Shown: positions 1-9,693, counted from the first letter of the stretch. The stretch: DNA of 64,000 bases from Ruminiclostridium papyrosolvens DSM 2782 (GCF_029318685.1 NZ_CP119677.1:1915001-1979000), one strand, 5' to 3'. Notes: generated by a model from the letters alone, not told the origin. Numbers and translations are program-made.

Positions 1-2284
<2,284 letters not shown>

Positions 2285-2527
2285 AAAGAAAACAGGTATT
2301 CAAAAGTAGAAGGTCTTAACCAGACAATGAGAGCTTTACATCTTCTTAAGAGAATAACATTAATCAGTTCTGAAGGTACAAAAGTATCTTAAAAAAAGTT
2401 AACAAAATTGTCAGAAGCGAGTAGTACAAGGAAGATGAGTGATGAGGAGCGGAGTTTATACACATAAATGAGCACCACAAGAACTAAATCTGACGCAGTA
2501 ATACGAAGCTTATCACAATTTTAAATT

Positions 2528-2645
2528 TTCTGGTGGAAATGACGAGATGGATACACCCGTTCCCATACCGAACACGGCAGTTAAGCATCTCAGTGCCGAT
2601 AATACTTGGCTGGAAACGGCTCGGGAAAGTAGGTCTCCGCCGGAT
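2528..2645 (+). rRNA. rrf: 5S ribosomal RNA
   Basis: The core CACCCGTTCCCATACCGAAC is the conserved loop B-C region of 5S rRNA, and the ends (TCTGGTGG and CCGCCGGA) pair to close the molecule. It follows the 23S gene by about 240 nt on the same strand, the normal order of a bacterial rRNA operon. A strong terminator follows at 2654. Confidence 0.95.
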
Positions 2646-2653
2646 TTATATGA

Positions 2654-2686
2654 AAACCTCAAGCTTATAGCTTGAGGTTTTGTTTT
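2654..2686 (+). terminator. rRNA operon terminator
   Basis: A perfect 12-bp stem (2654-2665 with 2669-2680) with a 3-nt loop, followed by TGTTTTG. It lies 8 nt after the 5S gene and ends the rRNA operon. Confidence 0.9.
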
Positions 2687-2986
2687 GCTTTAGGCGAAGT
2701 CATAGCATTCATGACTGTGTAATTCAGAAAAAAGATTTATCTAGAACCTTTGAGTAATAAAATACCTTCTTAAGTTTCAAGCAGGAAAATTTGCTAAAAA
2801 ATAATATAAGTTTACTAATAGTTCAGGATGTAAGAGAATAGCCTTATATGTGAACATGCAGTTTATATAAAACTGTGATGCAAATTATGTAAATATATAA
2901 TACTAAAATGTGAATTATCATGCATTATGTCAAAATATAAAATAAATTGTAAAATATAAGATATGATATAAAATTTTACAAAACTA

Positions 2987-3015
2987 TTGATTTATGGGAC
3001 TTTCAGTGCTATAAT
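2987..3015 (+). promoter_or_regulatory. Consensus vegetative promoter
   Basis: TTGATT at 2987-2992, a 17-nt spacer ending in TGC (extended -10), then TATAAT at 3010-3015. Transcription would start near 3022, where a small hairpin (TGTGG-CATTGA-CCACA, 3021-3036) begins. No coding sequence follows for 530 nt, so the first product is probably an untranslated RNA or a long leader of the que operon. Confidence 0.7.
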
Positions 3016-3101
3016 ACTTTTGTGGCATTGACCACACACTTCTCTCACATTAGGGTTAATCAATCTTAGAATGACATCCTCACGTATTAAAGATTTTTTT
3101 A

Positions 3102-3276
3102 TGTTTAACGGCAGTATAGACATTTGAAAATTAGAATTTGGATAGGCAACATTAGTATAGTTATGTTAACTTGACCTTCCATAAACTTGTCCTTTTGCAA
3201 CCTGCAAAAGTTATCCTGACAAGCATAATATTCAAGTAAAAAACGTGACAGATTCTAACTTTACTACCGTTAAACA
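3102..3276 (+). ncRNA. Candidate rod-shaped structured RNA
   Basis: Nested pairing spans about 175 nt. The closing stem is 3102-3116 with 3262-3276 (14 of 15 pairs). Then come 3131-3137 with 3252-3258 (7 bp), 3169-3174 with 3232-3237, 3186-3191 with 3218-3223, and a perfect 8-bp tip hairpin 3192-3199 with 3203-3210 around a 3-nt loop. A promoter lies 80 nt upstream. The size and long-hairpin shape with internal loops would fit 6S RNA, but I cannot confirm a family. No clear U-run follows the closing stem, so the true 3' end is uncertain. Confidence 0.4.
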
Positions 3277-3553
3277 GAAAAAATTAGTCACTTAAAATCA
3301 AAAGTATTTCAAACCATCAAAAAAGAATAGGTCACTTAATAATTTTTCTTTTGGTACAAGATTAAGTACAATGTAAGTCAAACAAAGAAAAAATAAATTA
3401 AGGTGGCCTATTTTTCATTAGTTTCCTAAATATGTAAACGATAAGCTATACATAAATTCTATTTAGTCGACTGTTACGGAAATTAAATTTGAAATTAATA
3501 CATATAAATGGTAAATTATTGTTATTACAGCTATAAAATGAAAGGGTTTGGTA

Positions 3554-4234
3554 ATGTTGAAAAAGGCAGTAGTTTTATTATCAGGAGGTATGGACTCCAC
3601 AACAGCTTTATACATAGCAAAATCTCAAGGATATGAAATATATGCTATATCTTTTAATTATGGACAAAGGCATTTTAAAGAGCTTGAATGCGCCAAGATA
3701 ATTTCAGAAAAAGCTGGTGTTAAAGAACACATTATTGTAAATACAAATATGGATGCATGGGGTGGCTCTGCGCTAACAGACTCTAGTATTAGTGTACCCG
3801 ACAGTAATATACATAATGGTAAAATTCCAATAACATATGTACCGGCACGAAATATGATTTTCTTGTCCTTTGCAGCATCTTACGCAGAAGTAATCGGTGC
3901 ACAAGATATATTTATCGGTGTAAGTGAAGTTGACTATTCGGGGTATGTTGATTGTAGACAAGAATTTATTGATGCTATGGAAAATGCTATTAACTTTGGT
4001 ACAGTATGTGCTGTAGAAGAAGGTAAAAAAATTAAAATTCATGCTCCTCTGGTATGTATGACTAAATCGGATGAGATAAAGTTAGGTATTAAATTAGGAG
4101 TAGACTATAGCCTTACATGGACATGCTACCGTGGCGAAGAATTGGCTTGCGGAACATGTGACAGTTGTTCCTTGCGCTTGAAGGCTTTTAAAGAAGCCGG
4201 GGAAAAAGACCCGCTACAATATACCGTGATTTAG
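3554..4234 (+). CDS. queC: 7-cyano-7-deazaguanine synthase QueC
   Basis: Converts 7-carboxy-7-deazaguanine to preQ0 using ATP and ammonia, in the cytoplasmic queuosine precursor pathway. The 226-aa product begins with the PP-loop [10 protein letters not shown] (residues 8-17) and ends with the zinc-binding cysteines of the family, CYRG then [10 protein letters not shown]. The start chosen is ATG 3554, with AAAGGG 7 nt upstream; an in-frame TTG lies six bases earlier. It is the first gene of a queC-queD-queE operon. The neighbours make all steps from the QueD product to preQ0; the later QueF reductase gene is not in the window. Confidence 0.96.
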   Translation: MLKKAVVLLSGGMDSTTALYIAKSQGYEIYAISFNYGQRHFKELECAKIISEKAGVKEHIIVNTNMDAWGGSALTDSSISVPDSNIHNGKIPITYVPARNMIFLSFAASYAEVIGAQDIFIGVSEVDYSGYVDCRQEFIDAMENAINFGTVCAVEEGKKIKIHAPLVCMTKSDEIKLGIKLGVDYSLTWTCYRGEELACGTCDSCSLRLKAFKEAGEKDPLQYTVI

Positions 4235-4282
4235 ATGAAGAATTGAACCTTTAATATTATGTTAAAGTTAGGAGAGAACTGA

Positions 4283-4747
4283 TTGGGTAAAATATCTATA
4301 ACTAAAGAATTTTCTTGGGATATGGCGCACATGTTATCAAACCACAGAGGGTTGTGCAGTAACCTACATGGTCATACATATAGAATGCAGGTTCAAATAT
4401 CGAGAAAAGATAAAGGGGTACTTGAAGATACTCTTCACTCAGATGGAATGGTAATGGACTTTTCTGACCTTAAAGCAATAGTTCAGAGAAAAATAATTGA
4501 GCCTCTTGATCATGCATTTATGTTTTGGTGTGATACGAATGATTCTGTAGAACGTCAGATAGCAGAATTATTAAAGAGCAGCGGAAAGAAAGTTGCATCA
4601 GTTAAATATAGACCTACCGCAGAGGAAATGGCAGCAAGTTTTTTTGATGTTCTTACTCAGGAATTAGCTGATAGTGATATTGTGGTTGATAAAATAAAAA
4701 TATGGGAAACTACCACTAGTTTTGCTGAAGTTATCAGAGAGGTATAG
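4283..4747 (+). CDS. queD: 6-carboxytetrahydropterin synthase QueD
   Basis: Turns dihydroneopterin triphosphate into 6-carboxy-5,6,7,8-tetrahydropterin, the step before QueE. The 154-aa product shows the family zinc ligands: a histidine in WDMAHML near the N-terminus and the HGH of LHGHTYR, with the catalytic cysteine just before it (CSNLHGH). It is somewhat longer than the usual 120 or so residues because of an insert in the middle. Translation starts at TTG 4283 with GGAGAG 6 nt upstream. It lies 48 nt after queC and 1 nt before queE. Confidence 0.95.
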   Translation: MGKISITKEFSWDMAHMLSNHRGLCSNLHGHTYRMQVQISRKDKGVLEDTLHSDGMVMDFSDLKAIVQRKIIEPLDHAFMFWCDTNDSVERQIAELLKSSGKKVASVKYRPTAEEMAASFFDVLTQELADSDIVVDKIKIWETTTSFAEVIREV

Positions 4748-4748
4748 T

Positions 4749-5498
4749 ATGAAGTTACAGGATTTTGAACAGAGACGAATACCAATTATTGAGATTTTTA
4801 ACAGTGTTTCCGGTGAGGGTATATCTGCAGGTTCAGTTGTGACATTTGTAAGGGCGGCAGGCTGTAATTTGAGGTGTAATTATTGTGATACTAAGTATAG
4901 CTATAACGAGTTAGGCAATGGCATTCAAGTACTCAAGCCGGATGGAATTGTCAATATATTGGAGAGCTATAATTGCAAGAATGTATTGTGTACCGGAGGA
5001 GAGCCTCTTGAATTAAATAAAGCTAAGAGATATCTTCCCCTATATCTGGCTTCTAAAGGATTTAAGGTGCGGATTGAAACTAACGGGAGCTGCCCTTTGT
5101 ATAGTAAGACCGAGTTAAATGATTTTGCAGTAGATAATATTAGCTTTTTAACACTAAACTATGCTTTAGACGTTAAATGTCCTGACTCCGGAATGTCCAA
5201 CTATAATATTTATAATGAGAATTTTGAGTTATTAGGCCCAGAGGATGAAATAAAATTTATAGTTGGCACCAGGAGAGATTTAAAATTCGCATTTGAAACC
5301 ATTAAGGAATATAGTAATATTCTATCTAAAACAGGTGTTACTATTAATTTTTTGCCTGTTTTTGGGAAGCTGGAAGCTATTGAAATAGTTAATATGTTAA
5401 AAGAAAATAATGCGTACTTTGAGAAATACGGATTAAATGTGAGATTGAGTCTTCAAATACACAAATTCATTTGGCCCCCTGAAGCAAGGGGGGTATAA
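4749..5498 (+). CDS. queE: 7-carboxy-7-deazaguanine synthase QueE
   Basis: Radical-SAM enzyme that contracts the pterin ring to 7-carboxy-7-deazaguanine. The cluster motif CNLRCNYC lies at residues 39-46 (Cys39, Cys43, Cys46), and TGGEPL, the usual SAM-contact motif, follows near residue 82. The 249-aa protein begins at ATG 4749, one base after the queD stop, with GAGAGG inside queD as its ribosome site. A longer in-frame start within queD is possible but has no better signal. It closes the que operon. Confidence 0.95.
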   Translation: MKLQDFEQRRIPIIEIFNSVSGEGISAGSVVTFVRAAGCNLRCNYCDTKYSYNELGNGIQVLKPDGIVNILESYNCKNVLCTGGEPLELNKAKRYLPLYLASKGFKVRIETNGSCPLYSKTELNDFAVDNISFLTLNYALDVKCPDSGMSNYNIYNENFELLGPEDEIKFIVGTRRDLKFAFETIKEYSNILSKTGVTINFLPVFGKLEAIEIVNMLKENNAYFEKYGLNVRLSLQIHKFIWPPEARGV

Positions 5499-5640
5499 AG
5501 TATATCTGGTTTGTCCTCAATATTTCCCAAATTTATAAAAAACAACAATGTTCAGAGAAATAATTAAAAGCCTAAAAGCACATATTTACTTTTACAATCA
5601 GTGTACATGTGAAACAGGTGACAACTATAAAACATAAATA

Positions 5641-5690
5641 AGAGTACTACATACCTATTTTTTTACAGGTATGTAGTACTCTATTTATAT
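5641..5690. terminator. Bidirectional terminator between queE and the M23 peptidase gene
   Basis: A perfect 16-bp inverted repeat (5641-5656 with 5667-5682) with a 10-nt T-rich loop. It lies between two converging genes and can serve both the que operon and the minus-strand peptidase gene. Confidence 0.85.
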
Positions 5691-5701
5691 GTTAAATTTT
5701 A

Positions 5702-6730
5702 TTAGGGTAATGCATTGTAGGATATTACATAATTAGGATTGTAAAATGTACGGCCACTATATGTCACCTTGTTACCTGAAAACGATGTTACGTAACCATA
5801 GTACCCACCATCTGAATTAAGTGAATCTATAATTGCAAAATGAAGGTGAACTCCAGTAGCAGCTGAACCGGTTTTACCAGCAACTCCGATTTGTTGTCCG
5901 GCACTAACGGAATTACCTTTTGAAACTGAGTATGAACTAAGGTGAGCATAAAAACTATAAACGGTTGAGGAGCCTATTCTATGTTCAACAACGACATAGT
6001 TTCCGTTTGAACTGTTAAATCCAACTGCAGCAACGGTGCCTGTAGCGGCAGCATATACTTTTCCTGATGTGCCATATATATCAATACCAACATGGTAGTT
6101 ACGTCCTGAACTATTACTATTATAATTACCCCAACTTAAGTTTGTCGAAGAACTCCATGTGCAGTAATAATTATCCATTGGATACCTCCAAGTTGAAGAA
6201 GATGTTGTTGCTGCATAAATCCAGCCAATTTTATATCCGCCGGATGTTGGATAAATTATTTGCGCCTTTCCACTGGAAATTGGAGATAACATATAAATTG
6301 TATCAGTTGTATATACAGTACCGAAATGGGTACTCATATCTGATTTAGTGTAAACAGTAGTATTTTCACCCATACTAATTCTTTTGCAATAGCTCGTATT
6401 GTTAAGTATATTAGATTTATTGCAATAAGCTGTCTTAGAACCATTAGATGTGGGGTAACTAACTTTCCAATAGGTGCCTGTTGCGCTTAGCACTGTACAA
6501 AGGTCATTCGGATATATTGAACCAGATACCGTTGTACCTGAAGAAGACGTATAAGTAGTTACATTTGATGATCCTAATATGTAGAACTTGGCGTTTGTAA
6601 AGTTTGCAGTTCCGTCATCTCCAACTGAAACCGTCACGGCAAACGTACTCAGTGTTGACGCAAACATAGTTGTCAATACGAGTAATAGACTTACTAGGGA
6701 TAAGAGCTTTTTTGTTTTTAAATTTTTCAT
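5702..6730 (-). CDS. Secreted M23 (LytM-type) peptidase with SH3-like repeats
   Basis: Predicted exported cell-wall endopeptidase of 342 aa. Residues 1-31 form a Sec signal peptide (KKLLSLVSLLLVLTTMFAS, then a cleavage-like TFA). Two SH3-like bacterial domains follow (about 40-175), then a C-terminal LytM domain. That domain has its zinc ligands in HVGIDIYG (His and Asp near residue 210) and HLHFAI (near 295). The metal-binding set is complete, so it should be active, cutting peptidoglycan cross-bridges. The start has AGGAGG 9 nt upstream and a consensus promoter at 6773-6801. It appears to be a single chromosomal gene. Confidence 0.9.
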   Translation of the reverse strand: MKNLKTKKLLSLVSLLLVLTTMFASTLSTFAVTVSVGDDGTANFTNAKFYILGSSNVTTYTSSSGTTVSGSIYPNDLCTVLSATGTYWKVSYPTSNGSKTAYCNKSNILNNTSYCKRISMGENTTVYTKSDMSTHFGTVYTTDTIYMLSPISSGKAQIIYPTSGGYKIGWIYAATTSSSTWRYPMDNYYCTWSSSTNLSWGNYNSNSSGRNYHVGIDIYGTSGKVYAAATGTVAAVGFNSSNGNYVVVEHRIGSSTVYSFYAHLSSYSVSKGNSVSAGQQIGVAGKTGSAATGVHLHFAIIDSLNSDGGYYGYVTSFSGNKVTYSGRTFYNPNYVISYNALP

Positions 6731-6772
6731 ACTAATTTCCTCCTAAAGTAAAATATATTAAATGCCGTAATC

Positions 6773-6801
6773 ATTATAGCTCATTAAAAATTAAATGTAA
6801 A
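6773..6801 (-). promoter_or_regulatory. Promoter of the M23 peptidase gene
   Basis: On the minus strand, TTTACA (6796-6801), a 17-nt spacer and TATAAT (6773-6778), about 40 nt before the start codon. This is a good vegetative-sigma match. Confidence 0.65.
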
Positions 6802-6850
6802 ATAATTTAATAAATGTAAATATATGGATTAAAACTAATGAGAGTATTTT

Positions 6851-7021
6851 ATGAAATTGGATAATCAAAATGAGAATGGAAAGTTTAGTATTTTGTATCT
6901 GTTTCTACGATATAGTGTTAATTCAGAAATGCTTGATGATTATGTCAATTTGGCTAAACGGAACGCTGATGATTTAATGGCAATACAAGACCAAACCTAT
7001 GAATATATTAAAACAGCATAA
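6851..7021 (+). CDS. Small hypothetical protein (56 aa)
   Basis: An open frame from ATG 6851 coding for an acidic, helical 56-residue peptide with no recognised motif. Only a weak GAGAG precedes the start. It lies between the peptidase promoter and the tRNA-side terminator and may be a remnant of an older element. Coding status is doubtful. Confidence 0.3.
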   Translation: MKLDNQNENGKFSILYLFLRYSVNSEMLDDYVNLAKRNADDLMAIQDQTYEYIKTA

Positions 7022-7125
7022 CGACTATTTCCCATACCTATTAGAGGATTCCTAATATATCAGAAGTTAACTGATGTTAATCAAGTAAAAAATAGTATTC
7101 TGCTGAAATTACGCTTTTACATAAC

Positions 7126-7165
7126 AATAGCCACTTTCGAGAAACCTCGAAAGTGGCTATTTACT
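7126..7165. terminator. Hairpin next to the tRNA-Trp remnant
   Basis: A perfect 16-bp stem (7126-7141 with 7146-7161) around the loop AAAC. It lies directly downstream of the 3' end of the minus-strand tRNA-Trp half, where the host tRNA gene's terminator would be expected. Confidence 0.75.
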
Positions 7166-7212
7166 TGGCAGGGGAGACAGGACTTGAACCCGCAGCCGAC
7201 GGTTTTGGAGTG
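7166..7212 (-). other. attL: 3' half of tRNA-Trp(CCA)
   Basis: Read on the minus strand, the sequence runs CTCCAAA (anticodon loop, anticodon CCA), ACCGT, a T-arm with TTCAAGT, then acceptor CTCCCCTG and an encoded CCA. The 5' half is absent: the sequence beyond 7212 cannot form the anticodon stem. This is the pattern left when a phage integrates in a tRNA gene and duplicates its 3' half. The 3' end faces left, so the phage lies to the right and the intact tRNA-Trp should sit at the far (attR) end, outside the window. Confidence 0.8.
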
Positions 7213-7325
7213 CGCAAAATATATTTATTTCTTTTTATTTTAAATCGTATATTCTTGATATATCAAGTGTTACATGGAATTCAATTTATTTGTTCTTATC
7301 TTTAATATGTAATATTTAATTAAAT

Positions 7326-7358
7326 ATTTTCCCCGAATTTTCCCCAAGTTTTCCCCGA
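7326..7358. repeat. Three tandem 11-bp repeats near attL
   Basis: ATTTTCCCCGA, ATTTTCCCCAA and GTTTTCCCCGA follow one another without spacers at 7326-7336, 7337-7347 and 7348-7358. They lie 115 nt inside attL and about 25 nt before the agrB promoter. They could be arm-type sites for the phage recombinase or a regulator site. The 7022-7443 stretch holds no gene. Confidence 0.6.
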
Positions 7359-7382
7359 TATCTTTCGATGTATTAAACTAGT

Positions 7383-7410
7383 TTGATTTATTTAATACAT
7401 GCTATATAAT
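7383..7410 (+). promoter_or_regulatory. Promoter of agrB
   Basis: TTGATT (7383-7388), 16-nt spacer, TATAAT (7405-7410), giving a start near 7417 and a short leader before agrB. Confidence 0.65.
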
Positions 7411-7443
7411 TATTTTATTAATGATTTTAAATAGGAGTATAGA

Positions 7444-8061
7444 ATGAGAATAATAGAGAAATTATCATATAAAAGTGCTAATTATTTTGCTAAACAGCTC
7501 GGTCTAAATCATCAACAAAGAACAATACGCTATTTCGGGTTTCAATCATTGTATGGAGATGTAGTTAAAATCTTGATTATGGCAATAGTATCTTTAATAA
7601 TAAAATCATTTTTAGCAACTATGTTAGTTGCTTTTTCATTTGCTATTCTAAGAAGAAATGCAGGCGGGTTTCACATGAAAACTGAAATAGGTTGTATAAT
7701 ATTTACAACTTTAATTTGTGTAATTCCCGGAACCATAATCAGCTACTTTCAATTATTATCAAATATATTAACCATAATCATTTTAATAATTATATTTATT
7801 TTTTGCCATATATGCTTATTCAAATATGCTCCTAAGGGTTCTAAAAACAATATGATAACAGATAAAGATGAAATTCTAAAATTTAAAAAGAAGTCTATAA
7901 CAACACATCGGTTTTTATATATATGGGTTATTTTATTTCTTGTACTAAATAAAAATTACATATCTATATCAATAAGCATTGGTTGTATGTTGGAAGTTCT
8001 TACAATTTTACCGATAATTCAAAATACAAACAGAATGAAAAAGACAATCAAACTATATTGA
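7444..8061 (+). CDS. agrB: AgrB-family peptide-processing membrane protease
   Basis: Membrane cysteine endopeptidase that cuts and cyclises an AgrD precursor into a thiolactone signalling peptide. The 205-aa product has the hallmark AgrB stretch RRNAGGFHMKT. His77 and Cys84 are the catalytic pair, at the same positions reported for staphylococcal AgrB. Several hydrophobic segments follow (about 42-68, 84-104, 108-128, 155-165, 172-190). AGGAG lies 8 nt before ATG 7444. It is transcribed rightward from the phage end, converging on the agrD-like gene at 8141-8278. Its place inside attL makes it a phage-carried gene. Confidence 0.92.
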   Translation: MRIIEKLSYKSANYFAKQLGLNHQQRTIRYFGFQSLYGDVVKILIMAIVSLIIKSFLATMLVAFSFAILRRNAGGFHMKTEIGCIIFTTLICVIPGTIISYFQLLSNILTIIILIIIFIFCHICLFKYAPKGSKNNMITDKDEILKFKKKSITTHRFLYIWVILFLVLNKNYISISISIGCMLEVLTILPIIQNTNRMKKTIKLY

Positions 8062-8112
8062 CTGTCTAGCGTAAATTTGGTATTATTAATCGACAAGAAA
8101 TTATATTTATTG

Positions 8113-8142
8113 GCAACTTTCTCCGTAAAGTTGCTTTTTTTT
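8113..8142 (+). terminator. Terminator of agrB overlapping the end of agrD
   Basis: Stem GCAACTTT-CTCCGT-AAAGTTGC (8113-8134) followed by eight Ts. It ends the rightward agrB transcript, and its T-run touches the stop codon of the converging agrD gene. Confidence 0.85.
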
Positions 8143-8278
8143 ACTTTTTAATCTTTTTTAATGCTTTTGGAGTTTTAGGTTGATATCCCCAAAGGAAACA
8201 AAAATTGTCTGCTTTTGTTTCTGCAACTTTAGTAACTCCTGAATCAATAAGTGATAATATTTTTTTAGTGTTGTCCAT
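8141..8278 (-). CDS. agrD: AgrD-like cyclic peptide precursor
   Basis: A 45-aa precursor. The N-terminal part (MDNTKKILSLIDSGV) is a short amphipathic leader. The core NFCFLWGYQPKTP holds the single cysteine (Cys27), which in this family forms a thiolactone ring with a residue 4-5 positions on. A QP-x-x-P tail and a lysine-rich end follow, as in clostridial AgrD peptides. AAAGGAG lies 8 nt before the ATG. The start overlaps the last 14 nt of the upstream membrane-protein gene, so translation is probably coupled. Identification rests on the motif plus the adjacent agrB. Confidence 0.82.
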   Translation of the reverse strand: MDNTKKILSLIDSGVTKVAETKADNFCFLWGYQPKTPKALKKIKK

Positions 8279-9014
8279 TTTCAACACTCCTTTCTATATG
8301 ATATTTTGAAACCTTTGTTATAACCTTTATATAATGATATAATATCACAAAATTTAGAAGTCCACTACATGCACAACATAAACCTAGCAATATTTTTGTA
8401 TCCAAGCTAAATACTGGGAAATAAGCAATCACAATTTTAGTAAGATTTAGTTCAATGAAAAATAAAGTGAAAACAATAAATATAAATCCTTTAAGCCCAA
8501 TTTGATATTGCTTTAATTTTTGTATTACTGAGCTAAAGTTCCAAAAAGAAATTATAGCAATTATTTGTACGATTCTTTCAGGTATAAAACATAAAAATAT
8601 CTTTAGTGCCGGAGAGTTTAATAAATTAGCTTCGCTACCATTATAAAAATAGCGAATGCAGTAGGGGACATATAATGATTCAAAACTAATAATAAGAATG
8701 GAAAAAGCTGCTACACCTAACAACGATTCCATCCATGTAGTATTGTAGAAATATTTCAGTATTATGCAATATACTACCATATATGCAATTGATACTATAT
8801 TCATGCTAGGAATAAAAGTACCAATAAAAGAGCCAATAAATGAAACTATGCTCGCCAAAAATAATATTTTCAGTAAACTAATGATAAATTTGTTTGAATC
8901 ACATTTAAAAGGGACTTCACTTCCCTTGCCGATAACGACTAAAGAAAACATAAAACAAAGGAAAAATTGCGGTATTGATAAAATACAAGTGTTTAATATA
9001 CTAAAATTCTCCAT
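8265..9014 (-). CDS. AgrC-like seven-helix membrane protein without kinase domain
   Basis: A 249-aa integral membrane protein with about seven hydrophobic segments (near residues 5-28, 43-68, 72-92, 97-121, 137-160, 172-198 and 206-227). It ends about 20 residues after the last helix. This is the size and topology of the sensor half of AgrC-type receptors, but there is no H-box, DHp or GHKL ATPase region, and no response regulator gene nearby. The start at 9014 has GGAGG 7 nt upstream; an in-frame ATG at 9035 overlaps this signal's context and is less likely. It lies 44 nt downstream of the phage repressor and overlaps agrD. I infer a receptor for the AgrD peptide; other membrane roles, such as exclusion, are possible. 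Confidence 0.6.
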   Translation of the reverse strand: MENFSILNTCILSIPQFFLCFMFSLVVIGKGSEVPFKCDSNKFIISLLKILFLASIVSFIGSFIGTFIPSMNIVSIAYMVVYCIILKYFYNTTWMESLLGVAAFSILIISFESLYVPYCIRYFYNGSEANLLNSPALKIFLCFIPERIVQIIAIISFWNFSSVIQKLKQYQIGLKGFIFIVFTLFFIELNLTKIVIAYFPVFSLDTKILLGLCCACSGLLNFVILYHYIKVITKVSKYHIERSVENGQH

Positions 9015-9058
9015 AACAAACCTCCGTAAATTCATTTACATGACAAGAAATAAATTAA

Positions 9059-9631
9059 TTAAAGTTTTCTTGCAATAATTATATTATCCAATGGTATTCC
9101 AGAGTTTTTTATTCTTATTGCAATATTCATAAATTCTCTATTATCTAAATTTGCAGCGAATTTTATTAATTTGTTTTTTTCAGTGTTATCTTCAGAGTAT
9201 GGTTGATTCTGACCTAATAATTTATAAATACTAACACCAGAAAGATTAGCAATTTGGTTAATTGTATTTATATCTACTGACTTACCGTCTTCAATGTCTT
9301 TAATTTCTTTTACTTTTAAATCATTATATAAAGCAAATTCTTTCTGGGATAAATTCATGGTTCGTCTTAATTCTTTTATAGCTGAAGCTATATAAGTTAC
9401 ATCAACTGTATTTAACATATCATTAATGTCTTCAATATCACATCCTAACAAATAATCAATACTAACATTAAAAATCCTCCTTAGCTTTTTTAAATTTTCA
9501 ATACTGGGATACCTGCCTTCTTCTGCCAATAGTTTACTTATCGCTGATGGAGTAACTCCCAATTCGTTGGCTAAGTCGGCTGGCTTTAAATTAAACTTTT
9601 CCATCAACAATGCAAGTCTTCGAGAAAACAT
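9059..9631 (-). CDS. Phage repressor with two XRE-type HTH domains
   Basis: 190 aa. An N-terminal helix-turn-helix (about 5-60; KPADLANELGVTPSAISKLL) is followed by a second, more diverged one (about 80-138; LSQKEFALYNDLKVKEIKDI) and a short helical tail. There is no LexA-type protease domain, so SOS-style self-cleavage is not expected and another inducing signal is implied. It is divergent from the Cro-like gene across a 200-nt operator region and is the first gene of a leftward unit with the AgrC-like and AgrD genes. That order suggests the repressor and signalling genes are co-transcribed. Confidence 0.85.
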   Translation of the reverse strand: MFSRRLALLMEKFNLKPADLANELGVTPSAISKLLAEEGRYPSIENLKKLRRIFNVSIDYLLGCDIEDINDMLNTVDVTYIASAIKELRRTMNLSQKEFALYNDLKVKEIKDIEDGKSVDINTINQIANLSGVSIYKLLGQNQPYSEDNTEKNKLIKFAANLDNREFMNIAIRIKNSGIPLDNIIIARKL

Positions 9632-9664
9632 TTCAACTCCTCCATATATTATACTTTAAGTATA

Positions 9665-9693
9665 ATAATAGACTGGCAGTCAATAAATGTCAA
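9665..9693 (-). promoter_or_regulatory. Repressor promoter and operator region
   Basis: Minus-strand TTGACA (9688-9693), 17-nt spacer, TATTAT (9665-9670). A near-palindrome TATACTTTAAGTATA lies at 9648-9662, between promoter and gene. The elements GAACTATAGTCAA and GAATTATAGTCAA (near 9702 and 9764) are repeated in the intergenic region and are likely repressor or Cro operators. A rightward promoter must lie near 9730-9805, but I could not choose one sequence. Confidence 0.65.

Larger units (their letters stand above)
2687..3553. other. Intergenic region between rRNA operon and queC
   Basis: About 870 nt of AT-rich sequence with no credible coding frame. It holds a 6-bp hairpin near 2870 (CAGTTT-ATAT-AAACTG), the promoter at 2987-3015, and the rod-like structure at 3102-3276. 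The element GTCACTTAA occurs twice, near 3287 and 3332. I looked for a class-I preQ1 riboswitch just upstream of queC and did not see its motif. Confidence 0.6.

Noticed and set aside
3480-3553. Possible preQ1 riboswitch before queC
   Set aside because: No class-I preQ1 core (hairpin plus A-rich tail) or larger class-II/III pattern was visible near the queC start.
6067-6348. 93-codon frame on the plus strand opposite the M23 peptidase
   Set aside because: It is the shadow of a well-supported minus-strand gene and has no ribosome site.
7166-7212. A functional tRNA gene
   Set aside because: Only the 3' half is present; the 5' acceptor, D-arm and half the anticodon stem are missing.
7326-7358. 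C-terminal remnant of an integrase on the minus strand (reads GENLGKIRGKY)
   Set aside because: Stops interrupt the frame immediately upstream, so the GGGGAAAA pattern is a DNA repeat, not a coding remnant.
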